DNA of 64,000 nucleotides from Tolypeutes matacus (GCA_026826555.1 JAKSZT010040190.1:1335150-1399149); one strand, 5' to 3'. Shown: positions 1 through 12,057, counted from the first letter of the stretch. Made by a program: numbers and translations. Notes: a model not told the origin generated them from the letters alone.

Positions 1-760
1 CTGTGGAGGAGAGAGGGAAGGAAAGAAGGCTGGGTAGGAAATGCCTTAGACTTCAGTGCAGCTCTTTAAAGAGTTTCTGCACGGCCAATGGGGAGTGCTT
101 GAGCAAAGCTGCCTATCTGAGTATTCCTCTGGCTCCCAAGGTCATCAATAGCTCTGCCATGCTCCATCATCGGCTGGGAGAAGCCCGGGGGAAGCACGGC
201 CTCAGCACGTGCACAGTGAGGGATTTCACTGCGCAGCTATTGAGGCTGCCAGTCAATCACTCCCCTCAGTCAGAGATCTGAGGGGCCCAATTTCAAAGTC
301 AGCAGAGTTCATTCTGTGGCCTTCACAGACATTCTTCTCCACACCTGTTTAGGAAGTAGCTCCTCCAGGTTCCATGGGCCTCTCTTTCTGAGGGGAAACC
401 CAGCAGAGAGGTTGGTAGGAGAAATTGCAGCCCCTGTTGCAATTGTTCTCAGGGATGCAACTGGTTCTCATCCTCTCCCTCCGCCACTATCCATTCTAAA
501 CTCTTCGCACACTCACCTAGCACCTTGAGGGGTCTTGGTGTGTAACCCAGCCCCCCATTCCTAAGTGTCTAAAACCCTTGGCAATCATACATGTCTCAGC
601 CTGAAGGTGCAGTGCCTGTCTGTTCACAGTTACAACAGGGCAAGGAACTACCAGGATGTGGGTAGGTGGATTACCTGTGTCCCATGGGTATTTCTCCCTG
701 GCCCCATAGTCTAAACTCAGCTCTACCTCCTACTGCTGACCAGGTCAGGGTCAGTTACCC
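1..760 (+). mobile_element. LTR-like repeat copy, truncated by the window edge
   Basis: Positions 6-51 resemble 3816-3860 (shared GAGAGGGAAG-rich stretch followed by a CTTAGACT block), and 91-119 match 5240-5268 at 26 of 29 bases. This sequence therefore recurs as a split direct repeat about 3.8 kb downstream, as expected of paired LTRs or two copies of one interspersed element. The extent and the family are inferred. Short open frames here have no protein character. Confidence 0.4.
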
Positions 761-779
761 CTGCCCTGTATAGTATAGT

Positions 780-1310
780 AATTATCTATTGCTACACAAC
801 ATATTATCCCAAAACTTAGCAGCTAAAAACAAAAACATTATTTTATGGTTTCTCTGGGTCAGAAATCTGGGTACAGTTTAGCTGGGCACCTCTGCCTCGG
901 GGTCTGTCATGAAGTTACAATCAAAGTATCAGGTAGAGCTGCAACCATCTTAAAGCTTAATTGGGAAAGGATTTGTTCCCAGGCTCTCGTACATGGCTGT
1001 TGGCAGGCCTCAGAAGATCAACTTACAAGATAACTCACTTGGGCCTCTCCACAGGGCTGCCCCATGACATGGCAGCTGGCTTCCTCCATAGCAAGTGATC
1101 CATGAAAGAGAGTGAAAGAGAATATCCAAAATGGAAGCCAGTCTTTTCAGAACGTAGTCTCAGAAATGACATCACATCAAGTCTGCTGTATTCTGTTTGT
1201 TAGAGCAACTCAATGATTGGTCCAACACACGCTCGAGGGAAGGGGGTTTTACAAAGGCATGGATTCCAAGAGCTGGGGATCATCAGGGGCCACCTTAGAA
1301 GCCATCAACC
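780..1310. repeat. Ancient interspersed repeat, class unresolved
   Basis: The block reads like old mammalian MER/MaLR-type repeat sequence ('ctattgctacacaaca', 'cccaaaacttagcagc', 'catggcagctggcttcc'). I recognise the style but cannot name the family with certainty. All frames carry stops. Confidence 0.35.
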
Positions 1311-1619
1311 ATGTATGGTGACTCCTCTTCTGCTGATCTCTGGACAAAAGGACTCAAATTCCCTGGTGGCAGTAATAGCTCGTTGTTCCATGGAACCCTA
1401 TATCCCATTGCAAAAGTGTGCCCCTTTTGGGACTCAGAACCTCCAATCCTGCAAAGCCCAGAGTTGCAGGGATGGGAAGCACAAAATCCACCAGTGGATC
1501 ACTGAGAGAAATAGTAATGAGGTTACTCTGGCTTCCACCCTGTGGATCCCAGTCTCATGCATTCTAACTATAGGGAACACAGCACCATATAGAGGTCTCT
1601 GACTTAATACCGAAAGCCT

Positions 1620-2045
1620 GAATATACAAGTGACCAATGGCCAGACCATACATAAAAATAGAAATCTGATCCCCAAACTCGGCAACAACCAGCCCAAAAA
1701 GCCAAATCGTAATCTCTGTAGCAATCAGCTCAAAATGGTTGGGATTTGGTCAATAACTGCAAGCTTTCCTAATTTTTGTCTCTTCCCCCTTTCCATTTGC
1801 AATTCAGGATAAACTAGAGAAAGCTAAATATGTTCCCCAAACCAATCACATAGGATACCCTGCTTTTAATTATCCTGCCTCCATTTTCCTTGTACCAACA
1901 ACTTCCTATTGAGCATACCCGAAACCTTCCTCTTCTTTCACTATAAAACTTTCCCACTCCCAAATGCAAGTGATGGTGCTGACTCCCTTGCTATAGTAAG
2001 TTCTGAATAAAGAGTCTCATTTATTTCCACAATGAGTATACTGCA
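1620..2045 (+). mobile_element. LTR-like unit with TATA box and polyadenylation signal
   Basis: TATAAAA at 1942-1948 is followed 58 nt later by AATAAA at 2006-2011 and a T-rich tract, the compact promoter-to-poly(A) spacing of retroviral LTRs. A CCAAT-containing stretch lies at about 1632 and another CCAAT at 1840. Neither terminus nor a target duplication was identified, so the boundaries are approximate. Confidence 0.4.
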
Positions 2046-3680
2046 TCCTTAAGGATGGATTCTTTAAAGTGCTGCCTCTGAGCTGGTACTCAGTGATGCC
2101 TTTAGAAGGTGCTTCCACGGTTCTATGAGCCCGACTACTTCTACATGGTGCAATATGTGATAGGACCAGTGGAGCCTGTTGTCTTGAGCCCATTCCCTTA
2201 CCTGCTTTGCTTCAAAGTGAGACCCCTGTCAGATGCAAATCTATGTGGGATCAAAGCTGTGGACCAAGCATTCCATAAGACCCTATTGCCAGCTGAGACT
2301 CTTCAGGCAGGAGAGGCAAATACATCCAAAAGATATCTATCCCTGTGAAGATGAACTACTGACACTCCCTGGGTGGAAGGGATCCAATGTAGTTGACTTG
2401 CCACTAAGTGGAAGGTTTTTCTTCTCAAAGACTAGTGTCATATCAGGAGCTCAGCATTGTTCTGCTGCTCACAGGTGGGGCGTTCAAAGGCAGCAGTAGC
2501 TACATCAGCCTTGGTAAGTGAGTGTCCATGCTGTGCCACCATGTCCACGCCATTCATGTGCTCACTGTCCCAGTTCCAGGGTGGCCAATGATGAAGTCTG
2601 GCTATTGTCAACTGACTGAGTCATTTTGCCATTTACTTAGCTGTTTTGAGCCACTTTCATTGTGGATGTTTTCTGGTGGAAGTTAACATGTAATACAAAA
2701 TCTTTGCCCTTGGGGCTCACTCTCATATGTATATCTACCTATCTTTCTTGGATTTATCTCCCACCTTCTGGAGTTTGTGTGCTTTACAAAGGCCCTCAGT
2801 GGTCTAGTTACCTCTTGCTTTTTCCTTTCCAGTCTACGTGGTGTCCTAGATATAGTGGATTAGTGTGATGGACTGTGGGATGTCAGGTGGTCCAGATGAG
2901 TTAACATAACCCTGAGACAAAAGCTGTAGATGAACATGTTGTCCATCCCAGGTGAATGCAAACTGTTCCTAAGCCTCTTTCCTGATCAGAATGGAAAAGG
3001 ACATATTTTCCAGATCAGTGGTTACATATCCCATTCCCAGGGCCTTATTAATTTAGTCTGGCAAAGATACGCTATTCAGCACAGCAGCTGTGGTTGGGGC
3101 TATTACTCGGTTAAGACTGCAGGAGTCTACAGGCCTTCTCCAGGATCTATCCAGGCTCTGTAGGAGTCAGACTAGTGAAATAAATGGCAGTTGCTAACCT
3201 CTACCACCAGGGATGCAATGATATTTTTTATTTACTATCTGGGCCAGTGGATTGAGGGGAAGGATGGCAATTTCGGCAATATCCACTTGGCCTTCCCACT
3301 GTAGTAACTCTTACCTTATAGGCCGAGGACCTATGTGGGCATTACTCTGTCAAGTATATCAATCTAATCATACACTTGAGGATAGGAGAAATGACCAGTG
3401 GTTGGGACTGTGGACACATTGGGTCCATGGTAAGCCAGACTTTTGCCAGTGCTCCATTTATTATCTTGCTTCCTAGCCCCTCTCTCTGACAAGGTCATGA
3501 TGATTCTTTAGGTCTCTACATAAATCGATGTCAACTCAGACTCTGTGTCCCATAATGTTGGAACATCTGACAGTCTCTTTATCTTGTTTATAGTTATCTA
3601 AGTAAAGAGCCATGGATCCCTTTGGTGAAGGGTTGTGGAATCATCACAGCATATACTTGCTACAGTGTTGCAGGATCTTA
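2046..3680. other. Degenerate, probably retroelement-derived sequence
   Basis: About 1.6 kb of moderate GC sequence between the LTR-like unit and the second copy of the direct repeat. All frames are broken by stops and no recognisable protein motif survives. It looks like decayed internal sequence of an endogenous retroelement, which is an inference from its position only. Confidence 0.3.
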
Positions 3681-3862
3681 TATAAAGTGGATGTCAAGAC
3701 GAGATGAGACATATAAGAGATTTATTGGGGAAAACACCTGCAAATGAAAATGGGGAGGGAGCTGGAGGAGGCTGGGAAAGCTGTCAGACTGTGCAGTTCT
3801 GATGTCAGGGAGGGGAGAGGGAAGAAAGGAAGGTTGGTAGGAAAAGTCTTAGACTGTAGAAA
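3681..3862 (+). mobile_element. Second copy of the LTR-like direct repeat, first part
   Basis: Shares the GAGAGGGAAG...CTTAGACT segment with the start of the window. The next homologous piece appears only at 5240-5268, which suggests an insertion of about 1.35 kb, or a rearrangement, within this copy. Confidence 0.4.
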
Positions 3863-4478
3863 ATACCTGTGCTGAAGCATAGAAATCAAAAACGAATGGA
3901 AAAGAGAAAATAGTAGAAGAGACATGATGATTGTGATGGAAAAGTTCCAATATACATGTAACCTAATGGATGATGAGAGAAAGGCAATTTACCTGTTATC
4001 ACATTGTCTTAAAAAAATATACATTTTAGTCGTTGTATAATTGGTTGGTTAAAAATGTGCTTTTTAGTGATTTTTCTAAACTATTTTTGTAAAGTTATGT
4101 GTTATGCTTTAATATAGTCTGTTAGAATTTGCTTCCATTTACTCTTTTGAAGATAATGATTTCTAATTGAAATGAAATCTGAACTCAGCAAAACAGATTT
4201 ACTTCTCTTATCTGTTAGCATTCTATTAAGGCAAAAGTGCATGCTGTTGCTGTAGGTTTTAAGGAGAAACGTGATAATTATATTTTTCAGCTATTGTATT
4301 TTTTATATATATAATGTATTAGTAGAAGAAAACAATTGAGAAAGAGGGGGGACAAGGCAATTAAATAATTATAATGTGAACGGATCACGTAACCAGCAAA
4401 AGAAGCAACTAATGGCGCAAGTGTTTGGGAAGTCCTCAGCGTTTTGAAGCTCTGTAGGCATCACTCTCGCAGGGAGAC

Positions 4479-4914
4479 TGTTTTAGTCTTCTAAGTTTCT
4501 TAAGCAAATATCATGAAATGGTTCCCGTTAAACAACGGGAACGTATTCGCTCACGGTTTTGAAGCAGGGAAAATGTCCTAATCAAGGCATCATCAGTGCT
4601 TTACTTGGCTGCCGGTGATCCTTGGCTCCTGTCACATGACAAGGCAATGGTGGTGTCTCTCGGTCGCTCCCTTCTCTTCCTGGGATCTGTTTCAGCTTCT
4701 TGCTTCCTGTGGCTTCCTCTTTCTTTGTCTGAATTTCATTCTCTTAAAAAGGACTCCAGTAATAGGATAAAGACTCGTCCTGACTGAGGTGGGTCACACC
4801 CTAACTGAAGTCGCTTCATCAAAAGGTTCTGCTTACAGTGGGTTCTTACCCACAGGAATGGATGAAGTTTAAGAACATGTTTTTCGGGGTTACATACAGC
4901 TTCAAACTACCACA
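4479..4914 (+). mobile_element. MaLR/MLT1-like solo LTR
   Basis: Begins TGTTTTAGTC and ends in CTACCACA, so it has TG...CA termini. It contains features I associate with MLT1-type LTRs: an early 'attcgctcacggttttgaag' region, 'atcaaggcatcatcag', and the late 'aaggactccagtaat' and 'aggtgggtcacacc' blocks. Flanking pentamers GAGAC (4474-4478) and GACAC (4915-4919) are a near-match 5-bp target duplication, as expected for ERVL-MaLR insertion. No internal sequence adjoins it, hence a solo LTR. There is no coding capacity. Confidence 0.6.
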
Positions 4915-5239
4915 GACACTAAAATGTACTGACTCCATTATTGCACAAGAGAAGTATATTAAACAAGAATGAACACTGAAAATTATTGCATGATGTGCTA
5001 TTTTTTAATCTAGACTATAAATGCTTTAGGGTTTAAGAGAATAGTGATAATATTGATAGTTGGGAGAATTAGGAAAACAAATTTCAAGGAATCAGGAATT
5101 GAGCTAGACCTAGTAAATAGGATTTGACCTGTAAAAAGAATTAAAAGGGACACTTACATTTAAGATGAAAACATGAGTACAGAAACATGGCAAGAGAACG
5201 GAAGAATCCGGGTAAAATTCTAGAAGAAAAATCACTGTG

Positions 5240-5268
5240 GAGTCCTTGAGCAAAGTTGCCTATCTGTG
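5240..5268 (+). mobile_element. Second copy of the LTR-like direct repeat, displaced fragment
   Basis: Matches positions 91-119 at 26 of 29 bases. The similarity fades on both sides. Confidence 0.4.
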
Positions 5269-5649
5269 CAGGCCTTGTGGATTAGTCACTGTGGATTTTT
5301 ATTATTGTGCTGATACAGGAGAAGTGTTAAAATTTTAAAGCTAAGGCTATTCATCTCAGATCCAAAATTAAAAAAGTTGATTTCCAGGGTTTCTGAAAAT
5401 CTCCTGTAATTTTGTGGAAAAAAAAATTTGCATGTATATGTATACATGTGATATTACTGGAGAGAAGATTTCTATTTTATCACGTTCTCAGAGAGGTCTA
5501 AGCTACACGAAAATGTACTAGCCCATGTGTAAAGCTGAGGCATCTTGAAGATGCTGAGGTTACAGTTTTTGGTGACCTGGAGGATCAGTTCTGGGGACTT
5601 GAATGTATTTAGGCAACAGAAAAGTAATGTAGCTCTCTCTCAAGGAAAT

Positions 5650-5655
5650 TTTATT
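5650..5655 (-). terminator. Candidate polyadenylation signal for the OR2B-like gene
   Basis: AATAAA on the minus strand about 120 nt beyond the stop codon. It is the first canonical hexamer downstream. OR 3' UTRs vary in length, so it may not be the one used. Confidence 0.4.
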
Positions 5656-5776
5656 TGACAGAGATCATCATAATATCTCTCTGTAGGAAGGATGAAAATA
5701 GGGCAGCTTGAAGAGAAGTAAATTAGTAATCTAAGTAAACATTATGTCTTTAACAAAGCTTGTATTTGCATGTTTC

Positions 5777-6718
5777 CTATCCCTTATTTAAGAAGACTCT
5801 TGCGACCAACCTTTTAAAGGCCTCCTTTACTTCTTTGTTCCTAAGTGTGTATATAAGTGGGTTCATCATCGGTGCAATGATTCCATAGAAAAGAGAAACC
5901 ATCTTTCCTCGGTCCTTGGAGTTGGGTGATGGTGGTTGCAGGTACATGGAGATAGCTGTGCCATAAAAAAGTGACACTACAATTAAGTGGGAGCCACATG
6001 TCCCAAAAGCCTTTTGTTTACCTTCAGCAGATTGAATTCTAAACACTGCTTTAGCAATAAAAGCATATGATATAAGAATGAGTGTCAGGGGTATCAGATG
6101 GAAGAGCACACTCACAAAGAATAGTTCAGCCTCATTTGCTGTTGTGTCAACACACGACAACTTGAGCAGAGCAGGGACTTCACAGAGAAAGTGGTCAACC
6201 ACGTAAGGGCCACACAGTGGCAGCTGGAGGGTCAGAGTAGACAACCAGACTGAGTTACCAAAGCCCGTGATCCAGGATGCAGCTGCCAGCTGGAAGCAGA
6301 GCCTTTGGTGCATGATAACTGAGTAATGGAGAGGCCGACAAATAGCTACAAACCTATCGAAGGACATGACGGCCAGAAGAACACATTCAGTGGCTCCTAA
6401 GGCCAGGAACATGAAAAGCTGAGCCACGCAGCCACCATAACTGATTACTTTCCTGGTGCTGCGCAGATTTACCAGCATTTGTGGAACAGTACTCGTGGTG
6501 TAGCAAAGATCCAGGAGTGACAGATTGGCAAGAAAAATATACATGGGGGTATGGAGTTTGGAGTCCAGGCCTGACACTAGAATAATGGTCAGATTGCCAA
6601 AAATGGTCACAATGTAAGAAATGAGGAAGACCACAAAGAGTGGAAACTGCAGCCATGGTCGATCTGAGAAACCTAATAGGATGAACTCCCATGGGATGCT
6701 CGCATTTACCCAACTCAT
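5777..6718 (-). CDS. OR2B6: Olfactory receptor, OR2B family (OR2B6/OR2B2-like), intact
   Basis: Class II odorant receptor, a seven-transmembrane G-protein-coupled receptor of the olfactory neuron ciliary membrane that signals through G-olf and adenylyl cyclase (family knowledge). The 313-codon frame is uninterrupted and ends in TAG at 5777-5779. Visible landmarks: N-glycosylation sequon N5-A-S; TM1 GN at 41-42; LHTPMY at 55-60; TM3/IL2 [10 protein letters not shown] at 118-127 (family form MAYDRYVAIC); cysteines C97 and C179 for the conserved disulfide; SY at 217-218; [10 protein letters not shown] at 236-245; [12 protein letters not shown] at 283-294. The usual PMYFFL reads PMYIFL. The start fits normal OR length and lies 25 nt inside a predicted acceptor exon. 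The sequence shares features with both OR2B6 and OR2B2, so the family is firm (about 0.95) but the exact orthologue is a best guess. Ligand unknown. Confidence 0.93.
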   Translation of the reverse strand: MSWVNASIPWEFILLGFSDRPWLQFPLFVVFLISYIVTIFGNLTIILVSGLDSKLHTPMYIFLANLSLLDLCYTTSTVPQMLVNLRSTRKVISYGGCVAQLFMFLALGATECVLLAVMSFDRFVAICRPLHYSVIMHQRLCFQLAAASWITGFGNSVWLSTLTLQLPLCGPYVVDHFLCEVPALLKLSCVDTTANEAELFFVSVLFHLIPLTLILISYAFIAKAVFRIQSAEGKQKAFGTCGSHLIVVSLFYGTAISMYLQPPSPNSKDRGKMVSLFYGIIAPMMNPLIYTLRNKEVKEAFKRLVARVFLNKG

Positions 6719-6742
6719 GATCGTGCGTCAACTCTTGGTGTC

Positions 6743-6756
6743 CTGAAACATAAAAA
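6743..6756 (-). promoter_or_regulatory. Predicted splice acceptor of the OR2B-like coding exon
   Basis: On the minus strand a T-rich tract TTTTTATGTTTCAG ends in AG at 6744-6743, so the coding exon would begin at 6742, 24 nt before the ATG. OR genes typically splice one or more non-coding leader exons to a single coding exon, and this site fits that design. The leader exon and promoter were not located. Confidence 0.65.
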
Positions 6757-7239
6757 TTCAAGAATTCAATTAACATTTACTTATTGACTATTTCAATTAC
6801 TTACAATCAATTTGATACCTGTTTGAAGACATTCACAGAACTGACATTGGTTGTAACACGAAAACTGTAGAGTTGAAAGATGTTCTTAATTATCTTCCCA
6901 ACTGTTTCTAAACTTCAAAAGTGAAAGCCACAATTTCAAAAGTAAATTCCTGATTTAAACAGCTTTCATCAAATTCATTCTTTGATTTTTATTTGGGAAA
7001 GTGGTTTTGCTCTGCTTTCCCTAGGTAGCTTTTATTAGGAAGTTTCAGTCACAATCCCTGCCATACTACTTTCCATTCTAATTTTCCTCAATGCCAAGGA
7101 GATTGTCTTATCATCTGAATCAATTAAAACTGTTTCGACCACCCCCAAAAGCTGTGTAACTAGGTTCTAGTAAGCTATCAGATACATTTCAAAGAATGTC
7201 TTTTGCCTTTTATGACTTCATGGAATCAGAGTAAAAAGA

Positions 7240-7440
7240 TATTAATAGCATAGAATTTGAAGCCAGGCCGATCTGAAGTCAAGTTAAGACCATATAAGTC
7301 ATTAGTTATACCACCCTGGGAATGTTCCTCATCAGTGATGAGCCTCAGCCTCCTCATCTTTAAAATGAGGAGAACAATGCCTTCCTCAACGTAGCGTTGT
7401 AAAGGTGGATGAAATGAGCCATAGTGATCCAAGTTCTCTG
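7240..7440 (+). mobile_element. MIR SINE
   Basis: Shows the core-SINE pattern 'gatgagcctcagcctcctcatctttaaaatgaggag' in pieces, followed by 'gttgtaaaggtggatgaaatgagc', equivalent to the MIR consensus core and 3' part. Old and diverged, with no target duplication visible. Confidence 0.7.
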
Positions 7441-7630
7441 AGATGCTCAGAAAAGAATTACTTACGAATTTTTAAACTCTCAATTTCCTAGAGTTACCAG
7501 TGGAAAGTGACCCTTGTGGTTGGGAATACAGTCTGTCATTCCCTCCACAACTCCAAAACCGTTAACCTCAAAAGTGAGGCAATAGCAAGAATCTGATGTG
7601 AAGTATTAATATGATCTTGAAAGTAAATTG

Positions 7631-7840
7631 TGGGAAAGGATGTGGCTTAAGCAGTTGAGTGCCTGCTTCCCATATGGGAGGTCCCAGGTTCAGTTCCCGG
7701 TGCCTCCTGAAAAACACAAAACAAATGACAAGCAAAACAAATGAAAAAACCAACTCAGGGAAGCCAATGTGACTCAGTGGTTGAGTGCTGGCTTCCCACA
7801 TACGAGGTCCTGGGTTCAATCCCCAGCCCTGGAAACTAAA

Positions 7841-7882
<42 letters not shown>
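7631..7882 (+). mobile_element. Dimeric tRNA-derived DAS-type SINE with (AAT)n tail
   Basis: Two tRNA-like heads in tandem (about 7636 and 7763), each with GTGRCTCA/GTGGCTTA box A and GGTTCARTYCC box B, joined by an A/C-rich linker. The tail is an (AAT)n run of about 44 nt at 7839-7882. An 8-bp target duplication GTAAATTG flanks it at 7623-7630 and 7883-7890. It has the same two-headed design as the copies at 13509 and 28191. Confidence 0.85.
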
Positions 7883-7883
<1 letters not shown>

Positions 7884-8269
7884 TAAATTGCCTGGTATCA
7901 TACCACACAGCAATGTGGATGAAAGTATCATGATGCAGGAATGCTGTAGTTTTTAGGGCAGAGGTTGTTTAGAGTGCTAACTTTTCTGGAGATACAAATA
8001 TAATTCAAAGCCATCAGCTGACTTATCTATCCTACAGTCATTTACCTTACCAGCACTATTCTCAATTGTTTTTTATTATTTATTGGCATAGGAATGTGAA
8101 TTTAGTGACAGAAATGTAATTTTTGAAATATTATTCCCTGTGTATTTAATATTTCCCCAGCTTTTCTACAGTTCCCAGTACAGAGTGGCAGGGAAGGTCC
8201 CCAAAAAAGTCCTCTTCCTCAGAGAGTCAGAATCCAGAATATAGATCACCAAGGGACGAGGTGGGGATG

Positions 8270-8675
8270 GGGAATGAAAAGTTAAGCCTTAAAATGTATG
8301 GCATTCCTATTTGGAATGATGGGGGAAAGTTTTTGTAATGGACGGTGGTGGTGGTAGCACATTTTGAATGTAATTAACAACACTGAAATATAAATCTGAA
8401 TGTGATTAAAAGAGGAAACATTAGATTGTATATATATGGTAACAGAAGAAAAAATTTTTAAAAATCCATGGAGCTAAACTACACAAACAGTGAGTCCTAA
8501 GTTAAACCATGGACTACAGTTTATAGTATAGTCATAAAAAATGTGCTTTCATCAATTGCAACAAGAGTTCCACACCAATGCAAGGTGTTAGTAATAAGGT
8601 GGTATATGGGATCTGTATTTTATGAATGATTATTCTGTAAACCTACAACCTCTCCAATAAAGGGGGAAAAAAGGC
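8270..8675 (+). mobile_element. L1/HAL1-type LINE 3' end
   Basis: Typical LINE 3'-end sequence: 'tgttagtaataaggtgg', 'tatatgggatctgtatttta', 'ttctgtaaacctacaac', then AATAAA near 8657 and an A-rich end. The same kind of sequence recurs at 36.22-36.54 kb. 5'-truncated. Confidence 0.55.
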
Positions 8676-8822
8676 CTCTTGCTATGCAGCTATCAATAAA
8701 AGTGACGTGATATATATGAATGTGCAAAGATACTCAAATGTGTCCTCAAGGAAAAAAAAGCAAGTTTCTGAAAATTTAGAAAGCTTCCATGTGTTTGCAT
8801 AAGAAAATATAATATATTTAAG

Positions 8823-8861
8823 TACTCACACATATATAAGAATTAAATATATATGTGAGTA
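8823..8861. repeat. Imperfect inverted repeat (AT-rich hairpin)
   Basis: Arm 8823-8838 (TACTCACACATATATA) is nearly complementary to 8848-8861 (TATATATGTGAGTA), with a 9-nt loop and a 2-nt bulge. Confidence 0.6.
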
Positions 8862-8869
8862 TATAAGAA

Positions 8870-11800
8870 TATTTATGTGAATTATCTGGAAGCATGCAGA
8901 AGTGGTTACTTCTGGGAAGTGGGAATGGCGAGGAAGTAAATCAGACTTTAATATTTAATTTTACCCCTGTTTGTTCTAATTTTTAACGAGTAAGGATTAT
9001 AATGCTTTTTATTTTATTTATTATATAATAACCTTTAAAACCTGTCCCACTCACTTGCTGGTCTATAAAGACCAGCATTTAACGCCATAAAAAAGCAGAT
9101 CCTTATAAAACTTTAGCTGTATAGCTCTTAATTGTTCCCTAAAACTGTCTTAATGAAGAATCTGCATGGAGATTTTCTAACGATTGGAGTATGGGAACAT
9201 TGGACATCTTACTGGCAAATAAAAACAGTTGCCAGTGATTACAGGAATTCTGAAAATCAGGATAACTGGCATCAGTAAAGATAGAGCTCACATACCTGAG
9301 TGGCTCAAGAGTTGAATGGATTCCCTCAAGTCCATATAATTGGGGTGACCAGATGGCCCAAGGTACCCAGTCCTACCATAGTTACTCACAGCACCCCTTC
9401 CATTTTCAGAAGTGTTCCTGTTTGGATGATAATTTATAAGGTTGCCGAACCATAATACCGAACAGTGAAACAATCTTTGAATTACTGCTCAGGAGGTATA
9501 TGTCATCATTGAGGAGATTGCCTGTGTTTGTTGCTCTCACCTGGGCCAATGGCCTTTCCTCACTGGCTCTCACCTGGCGTTTCTCCCCGACAACTCAGCC
9601 AAAAGGCTGCCTCCCGAAGGAGCCCTCTCTGTTGAAGATTACGGAAGAGGAATTCAATGAACTTCTTTCTAACTGACCATCTCACACCGAGAGTCAGTAA
9701 TTACAAAAGTAATAAACTTGCTTTGGACATCAAAACAATGCATTGGCAGGTGTGTACTGTCATTGGATATGTCTCTCCTGGTCCACAGCAGTGACAGTAT
9801 GAGGAAGGGAAAAAAGTATCCACAGTGGAGAAGACAGGAGGGGATAACAGGGATGGGGCCAGAAGGATACAGAGAACAAAAGTACTGGGGAGATTGCAGT
9901 GCACCTAATTCTCATGTTCTGCTTTGCTCACTTTGGAAACAAACTTTCCCCTATCTTTCAAATCCCCAGGAATCTCAAAATGTATCCATTTAAAAAAAAG
10001 AGAACTTTTGATTAAAATATTGAAATATAATTTTGTAATTCAGAGAGTTTAAATAATTTGAAAATTTGAATTGTTATTCTTATCACTAATAGTAGGATAG
10101 TGATTTGTTAACAGTTAAAACAAACCAGGAAGCCCTTAACTGTATCTCTGAAATCATAGCAGATAAGCAAAGTGATTATTTACCTGTCAACACCTGTGCC
10201 AATGTTTCCCAGTCATTGACCTCAGAAGGCCACACAATTTATTCCTCTGCTCCTGAGTTGAATTCCTTTGCAGCATCCCCAGAAAACATTATTCTCGTTT
10301 TAAGTAACAAGTAAGTCCTTGATCAAAAGAGGTATGTTTTAACAATGTGAGGAAACATAGAAACTGGGTTACAGCAGCAGGTTTGAAGAAGAAAAAAAAG
10401 CAGCAGTTGAAAGGGGCTGTTTGAAGCTTTAGAACTTTTACCTAAATGGAACTTAGAATATTTTCATTCATATTGCCTAGATAAATACAAACTTTTTGCC
10501 TATATATCTGTTGATATAACATCCATCAGCTACACGCTGGATTTTCTCACTCCATGGCTGAGATGCAAGGATTCAGAATGATGAAGCTCAACTAAATCCT
10601 GGAAACTTCTTTTTAAGCAGTTACTATGGAAAGAGCATCGAGATAAGAAAGGTGATAAGAGCTAAATCCCTGCACAACTGGGAAAGTTACTCAGGCTAGG
10701 AAAGAAGTTTAATCTGTGACATTGGTGTTCTGTTTTCCAGTCAACATAATTGTTCGCTCCTATGTTTTCTCAAATTATCTTACCTCTGTGAAGGTATAGA
10801 AGACTTTAAAATACTACACGGAATGGCTTCTTCCAGCTGGAGTAAAACAGTAAATAATGGAATTAGTTTATTCATACAACGTTGCAGTTTAGCTTAGGAA
10901 ATAAGGAGGGGGATTGTCAAAATACTTTTTCCCATTTCTCAAAAGACTACTTTTGCAGACAGAAACTGGGATTTAGTGATTTTTCCAAGTTAGTATGGGG
11001 CAGATTGAAGACTAGAAGCCCAAATGCTCTGCTGTAGTTTTCATTTCCAGCAGAGATAACAAATACATGCAAAATAGTGTCATCGACAAATAGATGGAAT
11101 AAAGACATTGAGACTGAGTCCAATTTTTAAAACAGATATGAATGACAATACAATCCACAAGATAATTGCTCGGGACACTCAAATTTCAGTTTGTTTTATG
11201 TAATAATTTTCAGAAAAGTGTTCTACATACCTCCATTTCAAGCATTAGAATGGTTTGAGTCTGTGTGGGTTTGTCCAAGAAGCTCTGAATTAAAATAGGA
11301 CAAATTAGAGGTTTGCAGATCCAATAGACTTTTCATAAGCTATTCAATTGTTAAACTCATATGATGAAGTTTATAACAAATTATGAGATCCCCTTTAGGA
11401 TTAACTTAGAAAATATGAGAATGAGGAATACGGTATTGCAGGTGACGAGAATGTGGTTTCTTGACATCACATTGCAAAGTATTAAGCTTATTTTCCAAAT
11501 TATTTTCACCAAATTTGCAAAATAAATAAGAAGACTAGGGAGCTTTATTAATTTTGGTGTGTGCTCTGGCCTACAGGGAAAGATAACAATTCTCACTGTG
11601 ATTTATGGTAATTGACCATGATATCCAATGAGAAGAGAGAGGGAGAGAATCTGTGTGAAGTGATATTTCATTTTTAGCTTTCATTTACTCAGAAATACCC
11701 TTTCTCTGGAGACCAACTCAACCTTTTCCAAGGCAAAAGGAATGATAATAGGGACTAAAATGCCCTATTTTAAATAAAATTTGAATTTTGTGCTATTATT

Positions 11801-12045
11801 AAACCAGGAATTAGTTTCTTTTTGTAAGGTACTAAGTAAGTTCTGTAAAGTCACATAGAAAAGAAAACTGTCCATTTGCTCTGAAATTCTAACAGGTCAA
11901 TGTTTATACCATAAAATAGACTTCCATTTAATTTACCATAGAAATATTTTTATTACCTTGGTTTATATAAAGCAGTTTTGTTTATCATAAGCCAAATAGT
12001 TCTATCATTTCTTTCATAGATTTTACTTTTCTAGTCTTAGTTAAG
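8870..12045. other. AT-rich intergenic DNA without recognised gene
   Basis: About 3.2 kb between repeats. I read no conserved coding frame, no tRNA and no clear young transposable element. Open frames here are short and lack protein character. Diverged ancient repeats could be present but cannot be named by eye. Confidence 0.5.
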
Positions 12046-12057
12046 AAACTCTCCCCA

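Noticed and set aside
1213..1602. 129-codon open frame
   Set aside because: Falls in old repeat sequence, with no protein motif and frames broken on both sides.
6387..6776. 129-codon frame overlapping the OR2B-like gene
   Set aside because: Out-of-frame shadow of the receptor that also crosses the predicted splice acceptor.
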